Part shown: positions 15,606 through 24,374 of the stretch, piece after piece
Position numbering within the stretch: the first letter of the stretch is position 1
Layout: each line of letters opens with the position of its first letter
NCBI RefSeq assembly: GCF_034718895.1
Contig: NZ_JAYERP010000001.1
Span: forward strand, 4,225,001-4,289,000
DNA length: 64,000 nt
Origin: Paenibacillus phoenicis
GTDB lineage: Bacteria; Bacillota; Bacilli; Paenibacillales; Paenibacillaceae
Direction of reading: 5' to 3'
Notes under the pieces: model-generated
What the model was told of the DNA's origin: nothing
The model's input: the letters and a program-made list of their open reading frames with translations, nothing else
Database searches by the model: none
Program-made: the position numbers and the translations under genes

Positions 15606-17333
15606 TTAACTCGATTTCAGCAATCCCTCTATGGCTTCCGCGTTAAGCGGACGGCTGTAATAGTAGCCTTGAATTTGATCGCAGCCGTTTTGCTGCAGGA
15701 ATTCGAACTGAGCTTTCGTCTCGACGCCCTCGGCCAGCACCGTCATGCCCAGCGATTTGCCTAACTGGATGATGGAGCGCAGCAGAGAGTTGTCGCGTTC
15801 AGAGCACGGGGTCTCCTGCACGAAGGTGCGGTCGATTTTCAGTACCTGAACCGGGAGCGATTTTAAGTAATGAATCGAGGAGTAGCCTGTCCCAAAATCG
15901 TCTACAGAGAGCGAGATGCCTTTTTGCTGCAAGGCAGTTAAGGTATCCTTGATCATCACATGATCGTTTAATAACGATTCGGTTACCTCCAGCTCCAAAT
16001 ACTGCGGGGCCAAACCCGTCTCGTTCAGCACTTGTTCAACGGTACGCAAGAATTGCGGATGCCGGAACTGCACTGCCGAGACATTCACCGATACCGGCAG
16101 CTTCGGATGCCCGGCATCTTGCCATCGTTTGTTCGCTTTGCACGCTTCCCGCAGGACCCATTCGCCCAATTCAACGATAAACCCATTCTCCTCGGCGATC
16201 GGAATAAAAGAGTTTGGCGGAATGTATCCCTGCACCGGATCCTTCCAACGGATCAGCGCTTCAAAGCCGGTCAGCTCTTTGGTTGAGGCATTCACCTTGG
16301 GCTGGAAGTGCAGCTCGAACTCCCCTTCCGCCAGTGCGCGGATCATTTTTTTCTCTAACGTGATTTGGGTCTTCAGCCGGTCCATCAGGTATTGATCATA
16401 GTAATGCGGGCCTTCCAGCGCTTCCTTCTTGGCTTCTTTCATCGCCATTTCCGCATGCTGCAGCAGTTGATGGATGTCGGAGCCGTCGTCCGGGTAGAGG
16501 CTGATCCCCATTCCGAAACCGACCTGGAACGCTTCGCCGGATAGGGTGTAAGGCTCTCTGAGCGCTTGGTTCAAATCTAGTGCAAGTGTATGTATGTATA
16601 ATGGATCCGTTATGTTCGACACCAACACGAAAAATTCATCCGCAAAATTCCGACACATCGGGGTTCCATCCGGGAAAGAACGGCGCAGTCTTTCTGCGAC
16701 TTGACGCAGCAGCTCATTGCCTTTGCTCTCGCCATGGCTTTCATTAATCAGCCGGAAACGGTTTAGGTTGATGCAAATGACGGCGGCCGTGGTATGCTCG
16801 GCTTGGGCCGAAAGCAGCTCGGCGTACATCAGTTCCTTAAAATAGTTCGAACTCATCAGGTGGGTCGCCGGATCGAAATGGGACAACTGGCGGAGCTGTT
16901 CCGTTGAAGCCTGCTGCTTCTCCACTTCCCGGGTCACGTCGAACTGAAGCCCGATGAAATAGAGAAGATGCCCCTCCGCATCCAAAATGGGACTGATGAC
17001 AAATTGGTTCCAGAAGGTGCTGCCGTCCTTTTTATAGTTCTTGATCGTTACTGTAGCGGCTCCAATTTCCTTGATCGCTTTCCGAATGACGGCGAGATGT
17101 TCCTTGTTGGTCTCTTTCCCCTGAAGGAAACGGAGATTTCGGTTGAGAACTTCTTCTCGCTTGTATCCGGTAATCTTCTCAAACCCTTGATTGACATAGA
17201 CCAACGGATTGTCCGGAAGATTCGGATTTGTAATGGCCAAGCCAACGCCCATCCTGTCAATGGCCTGAAGCAAGGCCGAAGCGGTGAGCATGAATTCTGG
17301 CCGGAATAGGGAGCTTATCTGGTCGTCTTCCAC
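15606..17333 (-). CDS. LOV-like PAS, degenerate GGDEF and EAL protein (c-di-GMP phosphodiesterase)
   Basis: 575 residues, GTG start behind GAGGAGG. Residues about 22-135 resemble LOV domains of the YtvA type: YVNQGFEKITGY, RFLQGKETN, NYKKDGSTFWNQF, GLQFDVT. The flavin contacts Asn99, Asn109, Gln71 and Gln130 are kept, but the adduct cysteine is Leu67 (NRNLRFLQG instead of NCRFLQG). The GGDEF domain (about 150-310) has NFADEF near 229-234, with Phe-Ala in place of the two glycines, so cyclase activity is unlikely. The EAL domain (about 325-575) keeps EAL (358-360), VTES, VDDFGTGYSS, KIDRTF and AEGVET, so phosphodiesterase activity is expected. It is cytoplasmic with no membrane segment. Flavin binding without normal photochemistry is inference. 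Confidence 0.9.
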   Translation of the reverse strand: MEDDQISSLFRPEFMLTASALLQAIDRMGVGLAITNPNLPDNPLVYVNQGFEKITGYKREEVLNRNLRFLQGKETNKEHLAVIRKAIKEIGAATVTIKNYKKDGSTFWNQFVISPILDAEGHLLYFIGLQFDVTREVEKQQASTEQLRQLSHFDPATHLMSSNYFKELMYAELLSAQAEHTTAAVICINLNRFRLINESHGESKGNELLRQVAERLRRSFPDGTPMCRNFADEFFVLVSNITDPLYIHTLALDLNQALREPYTLSGEAFQVGFGMGISLYPDDGSDIHQLLQHAEMAMKEAKKEALEGPHYYDQYLMDRLKTQITLEKKMIRALAEGEFELHFQPKVNASTKELTGFEALIRWKDPVQGYIPPNSFIPIAEENGFIVELGEWVLREACKANKRWQDAGHPKLPVSVNVSAVQFRHPQFLRTVEQVLNETGLAPQYLELEVTESLLNDHVMIKDTLTALQQKGISLSVDDFGTGYSSIHYLKSLPVQVLKIDRTFVQETPCSERDNSLLRSIIQLGKSLGMTVLAEGVETKAQFEFLQQNGCDQIQGYYYSRPLNAEAIEGLLKSS

Positions 17334-17539
17334 AATACAAAGCCTCCTCGAAATGATCCGCTGAAGAAGTAGAATAACCGACGATGTGCGTCATACGGGA
17401 GAATCCAATAAAACTTTAGCTTATGACTCCATCATACATGCGGCATGGCACCGATGGCAATCGATTTTTCCAATAAGCTGCGACGATAGACGCACATCCT
17501 TCCACCTAACTGCCAGGATTCGTAATGATAGAGAACTTG

Positions 17540-18556
17540 TCATTTCGAACCGGTCGGAACAGAGATTAACAGCTTAAGCAGTTGTGTCCGGTTGCTGGCC
17601 CCCACTTTTTGAAAAATGGAGCGCATATGCTTCTTAATTGTGACTTCGCTGAGAAAAAGGCGGGAGGCGATGTCACGGTTGGTCAGCCCCTCGGAGGCGA
17701 GAGCGGCAACCTCCTTCTCGCGATGGGTCAAATCCGTCCGGGCGTAAATGGCCGCCTCCGGCTTCAACTTCGGCAGACTCTCCGGGGCCGGGGATCCATC
17801 CAAGACCATCGCTTCACAGCCTCTCGGGCGTGCCTCGTCACGCAGGCCTGGAAGGGCCGGTTCGCCGTCGTTGGCGTTGTGCTCACCGAGCAGCGAAGTG
17901 AGCATCACAGGCAAGCCGTCCGTTTGCTTCCAGATGCGCTGAATTTGGTCCGGTTCAACGATTCCGCGTCCCCGCAAAAAAGCGACAACGCTGTGATAGT
18001 CCAGGTTCTTGAGCGGCATCCGATAGATGGTATATTTCCACAGCGGGCATCCCGTCCACTTGCTGGACAACGGATTCCGGCCGGTGATGATGCTGAGGCA
18101 ACGGTCCTTAATTTGCGGAATAAAAAAATCACGAAACCAATCATCCATCGTCTCCAGCAGTTCATACGTATCAATAAATAAAAGCACAGCCCCCAAATTA
18201 GCTCGTTTATTGACGGCCTCGATGGCAGCTCTGATGATAAAGTCGGGATCGGATAATGAGGGGAGGGTGTCCAACAAACCGAGCTGGAACAGGATTTGCC
18301 GGCAGATTTCTTCGGGTGTGGTTTTGATTTTCGCGGCATCAAGTGTGATTACGGCTGCGCCTTGTTTTGCGGCTTGCTTCTGAAATTCCTCAGCTAGAAA
18401 GCTTTTTCCTACACCGGAGGAGCCGTAGATATTGATGATTCGCTCCATACTAGAATAGTGCTTTAGATATAACGAAAAGACCTCCAACTCCCACTCACGA
18501 CCTACGATCCGGGATGGCCAACCAGGGTCCTGGTGCTCATGTTGTGTTAGCCTCAT
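17540..18556 (-). CDS. ATPase with C-terminal LuxR-type HTH (regulator)
   Basis: The 338-residue protein has an N-terminal P-loop domain with Walker A GSSGVGKS (45-52) and a Walker B-like AVLLFIDTYE (about 123-132), and a C-terminal LuxR helix-turn-helix starting LTHREKEVAALASEGLTNRD (about 276-338). It looks like a short relative of MalT/STAND regulators without the long repeat domain. Ligand and targets are unknown. GAGGGGGGTG precedes ATG 18556. It is followed in the same direction by the LOV-like/EAL gene after 206 bases and is divergent from the HD-GYP-like gene, so a role in c-di-GMP signalling is possible. Confidence 0.82.
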   Translation of the reverse strand: MRLTQHEHQDPGWPSRIVGREWELEVFSLYLKHYSSMERIINIYGSSGVGKSFLAEEFQKQAAKQGAAVITLDAAKIKTTPEEICRQILFQLGLLDTLPSLSDPDFIIRAAIEAVNKRANLGAVLLFIDTYELLETMDDWFRDFFIPQIKDRCLSIITGRNPLSSKWTGCPLWKYTIYRMPLKNLDYHSVVAFLRGRGIVEPDQIQRIWKQTDGLPVMLTSLLGEHNANDGEPALPGLRDEARPRGCEAMVLDGSPAPESLPKLKPEAAIYARTDLTHREKEVAALASEGLTNRDIASRLFLSEVTIKKHMRSIFQKVGASNRTQLLKLLISVPTGSK

Positions 18557-18829
18557 CGTTCTTCACCCCCCTCGCCATTTTATCATTTATGTTATCATAG
18601 TTCAGAATATCGCTGAATTTAAAGTTGGAATAGTGACTTTTTGTATAATTATGTCGAACTATGCTTTTCCAAAGTATACTTTGGGGTAATGTCTCATTTT
18701 CTGTCGTCATGATAAATTCGATCTTGGAGAATAAGAATTTCTTCTAGGCCAAAAGGCTTAGTGAATAAACATAGATGCGCAAGCGTTCTTCATTGATAGT
18801 TGAATTTTTTCATATAAAGAGGTGATGTC

Positions 18830-19981
18830 ATGAGACAGGTTGATGTCAGATTGCTCGAACCCGGTGATGTCTTGGCCGAGCCAATAGTGAATCAATACGG
18901 GATGACGATGCTTGGGGCGGGAACTGCATTAACGGAGAACCTTATTGCTCGTCTGAAGAAGCTGGGGATTCAAACCGCGATCGTCCGCAACAAGGAATTG
19001 GATGGTTCCTTCCAAGAGGTCGATGTGAAGAAGCAATCTTCGATGTTGAAGTTCCAAGACCTCAAGGAGAAACGCGAGGCACGAAAGGAAATCCGGCAAA
19101 TGCTGGTCCGTTTGGCTGACTCCGATCTGGGATTGGGGCGCCTGTCCACTCCTCACGTGGATGAGCAGTTTCGCCGGATGTTCCGCAACATCCTGTACGA
19201 TATCACCAGTCATGAGCAAGTGCTCGACGGCTTGATTCGTCTGCAGCAAAACGATCCTTACCTGCTTGATCATTCCTTTCATGTCACGGCGTATTCCGCT
19301 ATTCTTGGCATCGCGGGTCAATACTCCGGTGCGGAAATGATCGACCTTTGTGTAGGTGCGTTGCTGTTTGATATCGGAATGACGGAACTGCCGTCCCACA
19401 TCATCCGGCGTCCCGGCAGCTTGACCGGAGCCGATCGTGAGGCGTTGCGGCGTCATCCGGAGGCAGGCTTCCAGATCATGTGCGAGATGGAAGGTGTATC
19501 GAGGCGTTCGGCCTTATGTGCGCTGCAGCATCATGAGCGATATAACGGGACAGGCTATCCTTCCCGCCTCAAGCATCATGAAATCGATGAATACGCCCAG
19601 ATCGTGGCGATTGCCGACACTTATCACGCGTTGATCTCTCGCCGGAACTACCGACTGGCCTATACTCCCGGCGAAGCGATTGAATATTTGCTCGCTGCAG
19701 GGGATCGTTATTTCAGCCTCGAATTAATTCAGAAGTATTTACGTCATATCAGTATTTACCCCCTTTCCTCCATCGTAAAACTTAGCAGCGGCCAGTTAGG
19801 CGTCGTAACCTCTTTGGATTCCAACTTGGTACACCGACCGACGGTGAAGATCATTCGGGAAGCGGACGGTTCAGAAGTAAAATCACCTTATGAAATTGAT
19901 CTCATGCGCAAAACGGACTTGGTGATTACGGAAATCATGGAGAATGACGAGGCAGGGCTGCAGTTGTCCGCAAGAGCTTAA
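18830..19981 (+). CDS. HD-GYP-like protein with degenerate metal site
   Basis: 383 residues; AAAGAGGTGATGTC precedes the ATG. An N-terminal region of about 120 residues precedes an HD-GYP domain (about 125-310). The GYP loop (HHERYNGTGYP, 234-244), His-Pro 209-210 and Asp263 are present, but the signature HDIGK reads FDIGM (Phe180-Asp181), the usual DG reads NG, and the later DxxDAL reads DTYHAL. Loss of the HD histidine should disable the di-iron hydrolysis of c-di-GMP, so a binding or scaffold role is more likely. A C-terminal segment of about 80 residues (YPLSSIVKLSSGQLGVV...) is typical of this subfamily. Inactivity is an inference from residue loss. Confidence 0.85.
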   Translation: MRQVDVRLLEPGDVLAEPIVNQYGMTMLGAGTALTENLIARLKKLGIQTAIVRNKELDGSFQEVDVKKQSSMLKFQDLKEKREARKEIRQMLVRLADSDLGLGRLSTPHVDEQFRRMFRNILYDITSHEQVLDGLIRLQQNDPYLLDHSFHVTAYSAILGIAGQYSGAEMIDLCVGALLFDIGMTELPSHIIRRPGSLTGADREALRRHPEAGFQIMCEMEGVSRRSALCALQHHERYNGTGYPSRLKHHEIDEYAQIVAIADTYHALISRRNYRLAYTPGEAIEYLLAAGDRYFSLELIQKYLRHISIYPLSSIVKLSSGQLGVVTSLDSNLVHRPTVKIIREADGSEVKSPYEIDLMRKTDLVITEIMENDEAGLQLSARA

Positions 19982-20005
19982 CTCTTGACAAGATGCAAAA
20001 AAAAA

Positions 20006-20032
20006 GCGAGCTTAGGTGGTCCCTAAGCTCGC
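20006..20032. terminator. Bidirectional terminator, strongest on the minus strand
   Basis: A perfect 11-bp stem, GCGAGCTTAGG (20006-20016) with CCTAAGCTCGC (20022-20032), is flanked on the left by nine A, which gives nine U for minus-strand transcripts of the 51-residue gene; on the plus strand ACTTATTTT follows. Confidence 0.9.
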
Positions 20033-20052
20033 ACTTATTTTAATAGGGTTGA

Positions 20053-20208
20053 CTACTTGACGTCGGTTACCTCGGACTGCATCATTTCCAGCTTGCGGAT
20101 TATCTCCTTTTGCCACTGGCGGTCGCCCAAATGGGCGGCAAGATTGAGCAGATCCAAGTAGTCATCGATGTCCAGCCTTGTCTTTCTGCGGGCGGCTAAC
20201 AATCTCAT
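20053..20208 (-). CDS. 51-residue protein, probably Fur-controlled
   Basis: This short frame, MRLLAARRKTRLDIDDYLDL to the end VTDVK, starts at ATG 20208 behind AGAGGAGAG at seven bases. It forms a complete transcription unit: a perfect Fur box 62 bases upstream and a perfect terminator with nine U behind it. The protein has a basic N-terminus followed by two predicted amphipathic helices, without membrane segment or cysteine. I recognise no family. In Bacillus, several very small Fur-regulated proteins (FbpA, FbpB, FbpC) work with the iron-sparing RNA FsrA; a similar role here is only an analogy from context and size. Confidence 0.72.
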   Translation of the reverse strand: MRLLAARRKTRLDIDDYLDLLNLAAHLGDRQWQKEIIRKLEMMQSEVTDVK

Positions 20209-20270
20209 GGGCATTCTCTCCTCTTACGCTGTTGTTCGTTGGATAAACCAGGCCAGCTCCGAATTAATAA

Positions 20271-20285
20271 TGATAATCATTATCA
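20271..20285. promoter_or_regulatory. Fur box (perfect 7-1-7)
   Basis: TGATAATCATTATCA is an exact match to the Bacillus-type Fur 7-1-7 consensus TGATAATNATTATCA. It lies 63-77 bases from the start of the minus-strand small gene and over 160 bases from the plus-strand channel gene, so it most likely controls the small gene. Fur binds with iron and represses. Confidence 0.85.
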
Positions 20286-20448
20286 CATAATCCTAATTTT
20301 TATTATGCACAAATCCGTATCGCTTGTAAATAGCAGTAATACCGTTTATTTTAGATTTAAACGAAAATGGTGTATGATGGATGGCCGTAACCAAAGAGGG
20401 ATAAGCTAACCTCAAACGAACACCAAGCATGAATAAACGGGGGGCGTT

Positions 20449-21252
20449 ATGGAGACAGAATCGCTGTTAAAAGTTGAGGAATTGGCAATCAAGAAATATA
20501 AAATCTTTATGCAAAGCCATCTCCGGTATATTGCTAGAGCGATGCTGGCGAGCATGTTTATCGGGTTTGGGGTGATCGTTGCGTTCAAGAGCGGGAACTT
20601 CCTCTACCTGGAGCATTCGCCGCTGACCTATCCGATGGCCGCCGCGACCTTTGGCGCTGCGATTATCCTCATCGCATACGGGGGCGGGGATCTATTTACC
20701 GGAAATACGTTCTATTATACATACGCGGCTTTAAGAAAACGGCTGAAATGGCTGGATGTCACCAAGTTATGGGTATTCAGCTACCTCGGCAATATCCTGG
20801 GCGCAGCCGCATTCGCCTTATTGATTTACTTGACCGGCTTATTTGCCGACGCTTCGGTGAATAGTTTCCTGCTGAGCGTGGTCGAACATAAAATGACTAC
20901 CCCAATCACGGAATTGTTCTTCCGCGCAATTCTTTGTAACTGGCTGGTATGTCTGGCTTTTTTCATTCCGATGGCGCTCCAAGGGGATGGGGCGAAGATG
21001 TTTGCGATGATGCTGTTCGTCTTCTGCTTCTTTATCTCCGGCTACGAACATAGTATTGCGAATATGTGCACCTTTGCCATCGCTTTGGTGCTGGACCATC
21101 CCGCCACGATCTCGTTTGGCGGCGTTCTCCACAACCTGATTCCCGTGACGCTTGGCAATTTGGTTGGCGGGGTGCTGCTGATGGGCTTTATGTACTATTT
21201 TGCCAACAAGCCGTATTTGGATGCGGAGGATGCTTCCGGTACGTCGAAATAA
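20449..21252 (+). CDS. Formate/nitrite transporter (FNT) family channel
   Basis: The 267-residue membrane protein has six hydrophobic segments and the FNT hallmarks GGDLFTGNTFYY (first re-entrant loop), AILCNWLVCLA and GYEHSIANM (His of the pore). FNT pentamers pass formate, nitrite, hydrosulfide or related small anions. Which anion is used here is not evident; no formate or nitrite enzyme is adjacent. A plausible -10 (TATGAT, near 20374) lies upstream, well away from the Fur box. AAACGGGGGGCGTT precedes the ATG. Confidence 0.9.
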   Translation: METESLLKVEELAIKKYKIFMQSHLRYIARAMLASMFIGFGVIVAFKSGNFLYLEHSPLTYPMAAATFGAAIILIAYGGGDLFTGNTFYYTYAALRKRLKWLDVTKLWVFSYLGNILGAAAFALLIYLTGLFADASVNSFLLSVVEHKMTTPITELFFRAILCNWLVCLAFFIPMALQGDGAKMFAMMLFVFCFFISGYEHSIANMCTFAIALVLDHPATISFGGVLHNLIPVTLGNLVGGVLLMGFMYYFANKPYLDAEDASGTSK

Positions 21253-21290
21253 GTACAGGTTCAGTCAGACATCTTCTCATAGGGAGGTGT

Positions 21291-21443
21291 CTATGGCTGC
21301 AGGTCATTGCCGAAGGCGTGGAGACGGAGCAGCAAATGGAGCATGTGCGCCGCGCGAAATGCGATATCATTCAGGGGTACTATATCAGCAAGCCGCTTCC
21401 GGAGGCGGGGGGTGCGCGATTTGCTGCGAAGCTTCCGGCCTGA
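21291..21443 (+). pseudogene. C-terminal remnant of an EAL-domain gene
   Basis: In one frame, directly behind the FNT gene, the DNA encodes LWLQVIAEGVETEQQ, then IIQGYYISKPLP, and ends with a stop at 21441-21443. This is the last part of an EAL domain (AEGVET and the QGYYxSKPLP tail). The rest of the domain is absent, so it is a truncated relic. Loss could have come from deletion during rearrangement near the FNT gene. Confidence 0.8.
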
Positions 21444-21457
21444 TCAGATGACATAAA

Positions 21458-21511
21458 AATAACCCGCAGACTCGTGGAATAGAGACACGATGCTGCGGGT
21501 TATTGCTTTTT
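21458..21511. terminator. Bidirectional terminator between the EAL remnant and xylR
   Basis: A perfect 12-bp stem pairs AATAACCCGCAG (21458-21469) with CTGCGGGTTATT (21493-21504). T or A runs occur on both sides; it closes the minus-strand xylR gene. Confidence 0.88.
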
Positions 21512-21514
21512 GGA

Positions 21515-22714
21515 TCAAAGACCGGCCGTTGAGCTGCTTTCTTGCACAGGAACGGGATCCGGTTCACTCAGAAACGCAGTAATCGGCATGGAGGCGGCGC
21601 CGAGTGCTGTCGATCGGATGCCTAAGTTGGCGAAGGCGACTCCGGACTTCTTCCGGTGGTAGGATAAGCTGCGGTTCTCGATGGTGCGCAGCATCGCATC
21701 CTGGATGAGGTCACCGGCTAGCGACAGACGGTTGCCGATAACGATCAGCTCCGGATTGAGGATGTTGACCAAATTGGCCAATCCAACGCCAAGCTGGGCA
21801 CCGATTTCATTCAGGAGCTCTATCGCCCGGGAATCGCCGCTGTGGGCCAGTTGAATCATCTCCTCCAAGTCGGGGTGCTTATCCCCCCACAGCTTGGCGG
21901 CCCGGTCAAGCAACGCCTTCTCCGAGGCGAGCGTCTCCCAGCAGCCGCGGTTGCCACAGCGGCAGAGCGGGCCGTTCTCGGCGATGGTCATATGACCAAC
22001 CTCGCCGGAGAAATTCGACGTGCCGCGGTACAGCTCGCCGCCGACGATAATGCCGGAACCGATGCCGATGCCGATGCTGAGGTAGATCAAATTTTGGGCC
22101 TCGCGTCCGGCCCCAAAGAGCTTCTCGCCAATCGCGCCGGCATTGGCCTCGTTATCAATATGAAGATTGGCCCCGAACTCGGAGGCCAGCGGTTCGTATA
22201 AATCGACCTGGTTCCAGTCCAGGTTGGGCGCGGAGATCACCCGGCTCTTGTCGTCGACGAGCCCTGGTACGCCAATGCCGATCCCAACGATCCCGTACGG
22301 GGATTCGGGCAGCTGCTCTTTAAACTGGCGGATCGTTTGGCGAATCTGTTCCAGCACGTGTTCCGGACTGAAGTCGCTAAGCGGCACCAGTTTTTCCTGA
22401 AGCACGTGGCCCTCCAGATCAACCAGCACAGCCAGTAAATCATTGACGCGGATGTCGATGCCAATGGCATACCCGGCACTACGGTTGAAGAGCAGTAATG
22501 TCGGCTTCCGCCCGCCGCTGGATTCGCCGGGGCCGATCTCGGTAACCAGATGACTGTCGATCAACTCGGAGACGAGGGACGATACGGTCGCCTTGTTCAA
22601 GCCAATCGCAGCGGAGATATCCGCACGAGACAAGGGTTGACGCTGACGAATCGTATCCAGGACGATCGTTTTATTCATTTTTTTGATCAGCTGTTGGTCG
22701 CCTGTGATTTTCAT
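21515..22714 (-). CDS. xylR: Xylose repressor XylR, ROK family
   Basis: The 399-residue protein has an N-terminal winged helix (about 20-75; LSRADISAAIGLNKATVSSL) followed by a ROK sugar-kinase fold with DLEGHVLQEK, GIGIGVPGLVD and the zinc motif CRCGNRGCWE. It is divergent from xylA, and a palindromic operator lies between them, the classic XylR arrangement in Firmicutes. Xylose binding would release the repressor. No ROK kinase activity is expected from such repressors. GAGGGAG precedes the ATG at 22714. Confidence 0.93.
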   Translation of the reverse strand: MKITGDQQLIKKMNKTIVLDTIRQRQPLSRADISAAIGLNKATVSSLVSELIDSHLVTEIGPGESSGGRKPTLLLFNRSAGYAIGIDIRVNDLLAVLVDLEGHVLQEKLVPLSDFSPEHVLEQIRQTIRQFKEQLPESPYGIVGIGIGVPGLVDDKSRVISAPNLDWNQVDLYEPLASEFGANLHIDNEANAGAIGEKLFGAGREAQNLIYLSIGIGIGSGIIVGGELYRGTSNFSGEVGHMTIAENGPLCRCGNRGCWETLASEKALLDRAAKLWGDKHPDLEEMIQLAHSGDSRAIELLNEIGAQLGVGLANLVNILNPELIVIGNRLSLAGDLIQDAMLRTIENRSLSYHRKKSGVAFANLGIRSTALGAASMPITAFLSEPDPVPVQESSSTAGL

Positions 22715-22809
22715 ATAAACTCCCTCGTTCTACCCAAGCCTCTCGGCATGGCAAAATTGTGTCTATACGCATCATAACATAAACGTCCCAGGTAAAATCA
22801 ACAACTTTG

Positions 22810-22847
22810 TTAGTTTACTAGACAAACTAAGTGGAACGTGATACGAT
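22810..22847 (+). promoter_or_regulatory. xylA promoter with XylR operator
   Basis: The operator TTAGTTT (22810-22816), seven bases, AAACTAA (22824-22830) is a perfect inverted repeat of the XylR type. It overlaps the -35 TAGACA (22819-22824), which with TACGAT (22842-22847) gives a 17-base spaced promoter. About 105 bases of leader follow to the xylA start. It also contains GTAAAGGCTTAC near 22909-22920, a weak cre-like element. Confidence 0.8.
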
Positions 22848-22951
22848 CTAGGTGTAGACGGCATGCTCGCATTAGTAAATGGGCATGCTACTTAAAATCG
22901 ACAGGATGTAAAGGCTTACTTAAATTAAATCTCTGGTGGGAGGAATTCGTG

Positions 22952-24268
22952 GTGAGTTATTTCAAGAACATTAGCAAAATTCAGTATGAAGGCGCAGGTT
23001 CCGACAATCCGCTGGCATTTAAACATTATAACGAGAATGAAGTTGTACTCGGCAAAACAATGAAGGAGCATCTGCGTTTCGCAGTAGCTTACTGGCACAC
23101 GTTGACAATGAACGGCAGCGACCCTTTTGGTCAAGGCAACATGATTCGTCCTTGGGAAACGGTAAGCGGTATGGATCTGGCGAAAGCCCGTGTAGAAGTT
23201 AACTTTGAATTCCTGGAGAAACTCGGCGCTCCGTATTTTTGCTTCCATGACGTGGACGTTGCTCCAGAAGGTGCGACCCTGAAAGAATCCAATGAAAATC
23301 TGGACGTCATCGTCGCTAAAATCAAAGAAGGCATGAAGCAAACCGGCGTGAAGCTGCTTTGGAACACAGCTAACATGTTCTCCAACCCGCGTTACGTACA
23401 TGGAGCTGCAACGACTTCCAATGCTGACGTCTTCGCTTATGCTGCAGCTCAAGTGAAGAAAGGTCTGGAAACCGCTGTTGAGCTGGGCGCTGAAAACTAT
23501 GTATTCTGGGGCGGCCGTGAAGGTTACGAGTCCCTGCTGAACACAGATATGGCTCTGGAACTCGACAACCTGGCGAGATTCTTCCAAATGGCCATCGATT
23601 ATGCAAAAGAAATCGGCTTCAAAGGTCAATTCCTGATCGAGCCGAAACCAAAAGAGCCTACGAAACACCAATACGATTTCGATGCTGCTACGACAATTGC
23701 ATTCCTGCAAAAATACGGCTTGCAAGACCACTTCAAGCTGAACCTGGAAGCAAACCATGCGACGCTGGCCGGCCATACGTTTGAACACGAGCTGCGCGTA
23801 GCCCGCATCAACAACATGCTGGGTTCGATCGACGCGAACCAAGGCGATATGCTGCTCGGCTGGGATACCGACGAATTCCCAACAGACCTGTATGCCGTAA
23901 CGCTGGCGATGTATGAAATCCTGAAAAACGGCGGCTTGGGCTCCGGCGGGGTGAACTTCGACGCGAAGGTAAGACGTACTTCCTTCGAACCGGAAGACCT
24001 GTTCTATGCTCATATTGCGGGTATGGACACCTTCGCGAAAGGCTTGAAAGTAGCCGGCAAAATGATCGAAGACAACTTCATCGAAAACCTGATTGAAGAA
24101 CGTTATGCTAGCTTCAAATCCGGCATCGGCGCGGATATCGTGTCCGGCAAAGCAAACTTCAAAACGCTGGAAGCTTATGCTCTGGAGCACAGCCATATCG
24201 TGAACAAATCGAACCATCTCGAACTGGTGAAAGCCCGCCTGAACGAATACATTTTCGGCACGAAATAA
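22952..24268 (+). CDS. xylA: Xylose isomerase
   Basis: GTG 22952 is chosen because GGGAGG stands eight bases before it and the product (438 residues, beginning [14 protein letters not shown]) then has the normal family length; the frame is open further upstream without homology. Family motifs: [10 protein letters not shown] (catalytic His and Asp), [29 protein letters not shown] (metal-ligand Glu), [18 protein letters not shown] and [11 protein letters not shown]. The enzyme interconverts xylose and xylulose in the cytoplasm. Codon choice is strongly biased, as for a highly expressed gene. It is followed by a hairpin and then xylB. Confidence 0.97.
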   Translation: MSYFKNISKIQYEGAGSDNPLAFKHYNENEVVLGKTMKEHLRFAVAYWHTLTMNGSDPFGQGNMIRPWETVSGMDLAKARVEVNFEFLEKLGAPYFCFHDVDVAPEGATLKESNENLDVIVAKIKEGMKQTGVKLLWNTANMFSNPRYVHGAATTSNADVFAYAAAQVKKGLETAVELGAENYVFWGGREGYESLLNTDMALELDNLARFFQMAIDYAKEIGFKGQFLIEPKPKEPTKHQYDFDAATTIAFLQKYGLQDHFKLNLEANHATLAGHTFEHELRVARINNMLGSIDANQGDMLLGWDTDEFPTDLYAVTLAMYEILKNGGLGSGGVNFDAKVRRTSFEPEDLFYAHIAGMDTFAKGLKVAGKMIEDNFIENLIEERYASFKSGIGADIVSGKANFKTLEAYALEHSHIVNKSNHLELVKARLNEYIFGTK

Positions 24269-24300
24269 GCGTAGAGAGACACTTGTTAAACAACCTATCC

Positions 24301-24327
24301 AAAAGGGGACGCCTGCCGTCCCTTTTT
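24301..24327 (+). terminator. Intra-operon terminator between xylA and xylB
   Basis: Stem AAAAGGGGACG (24301-24311) with CGTCCCTTTTT (24317-24327), loop CCTGC. It probably lowers xylB transcription relative to xylA. Confidence 0.7.
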
Positions 24328-24374
24328 GTGGTATAAGGCCCCCTTTGGGGGACATGCGAAGGGAGAGTATCGCA

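Noticed and set aside
20271-20285. Fur control of the FNT channel
   Set aside because: The box is over 160 bases from that start, and a separate promoter-like -10 lies between; the small gene on the other strand fits better.
21290-21451. Frame starting at ATG 21293 behind AGGGAGG
   Set aside because: It runs out of frame over the clear EAL-domain remnant; composition is shadow-like.
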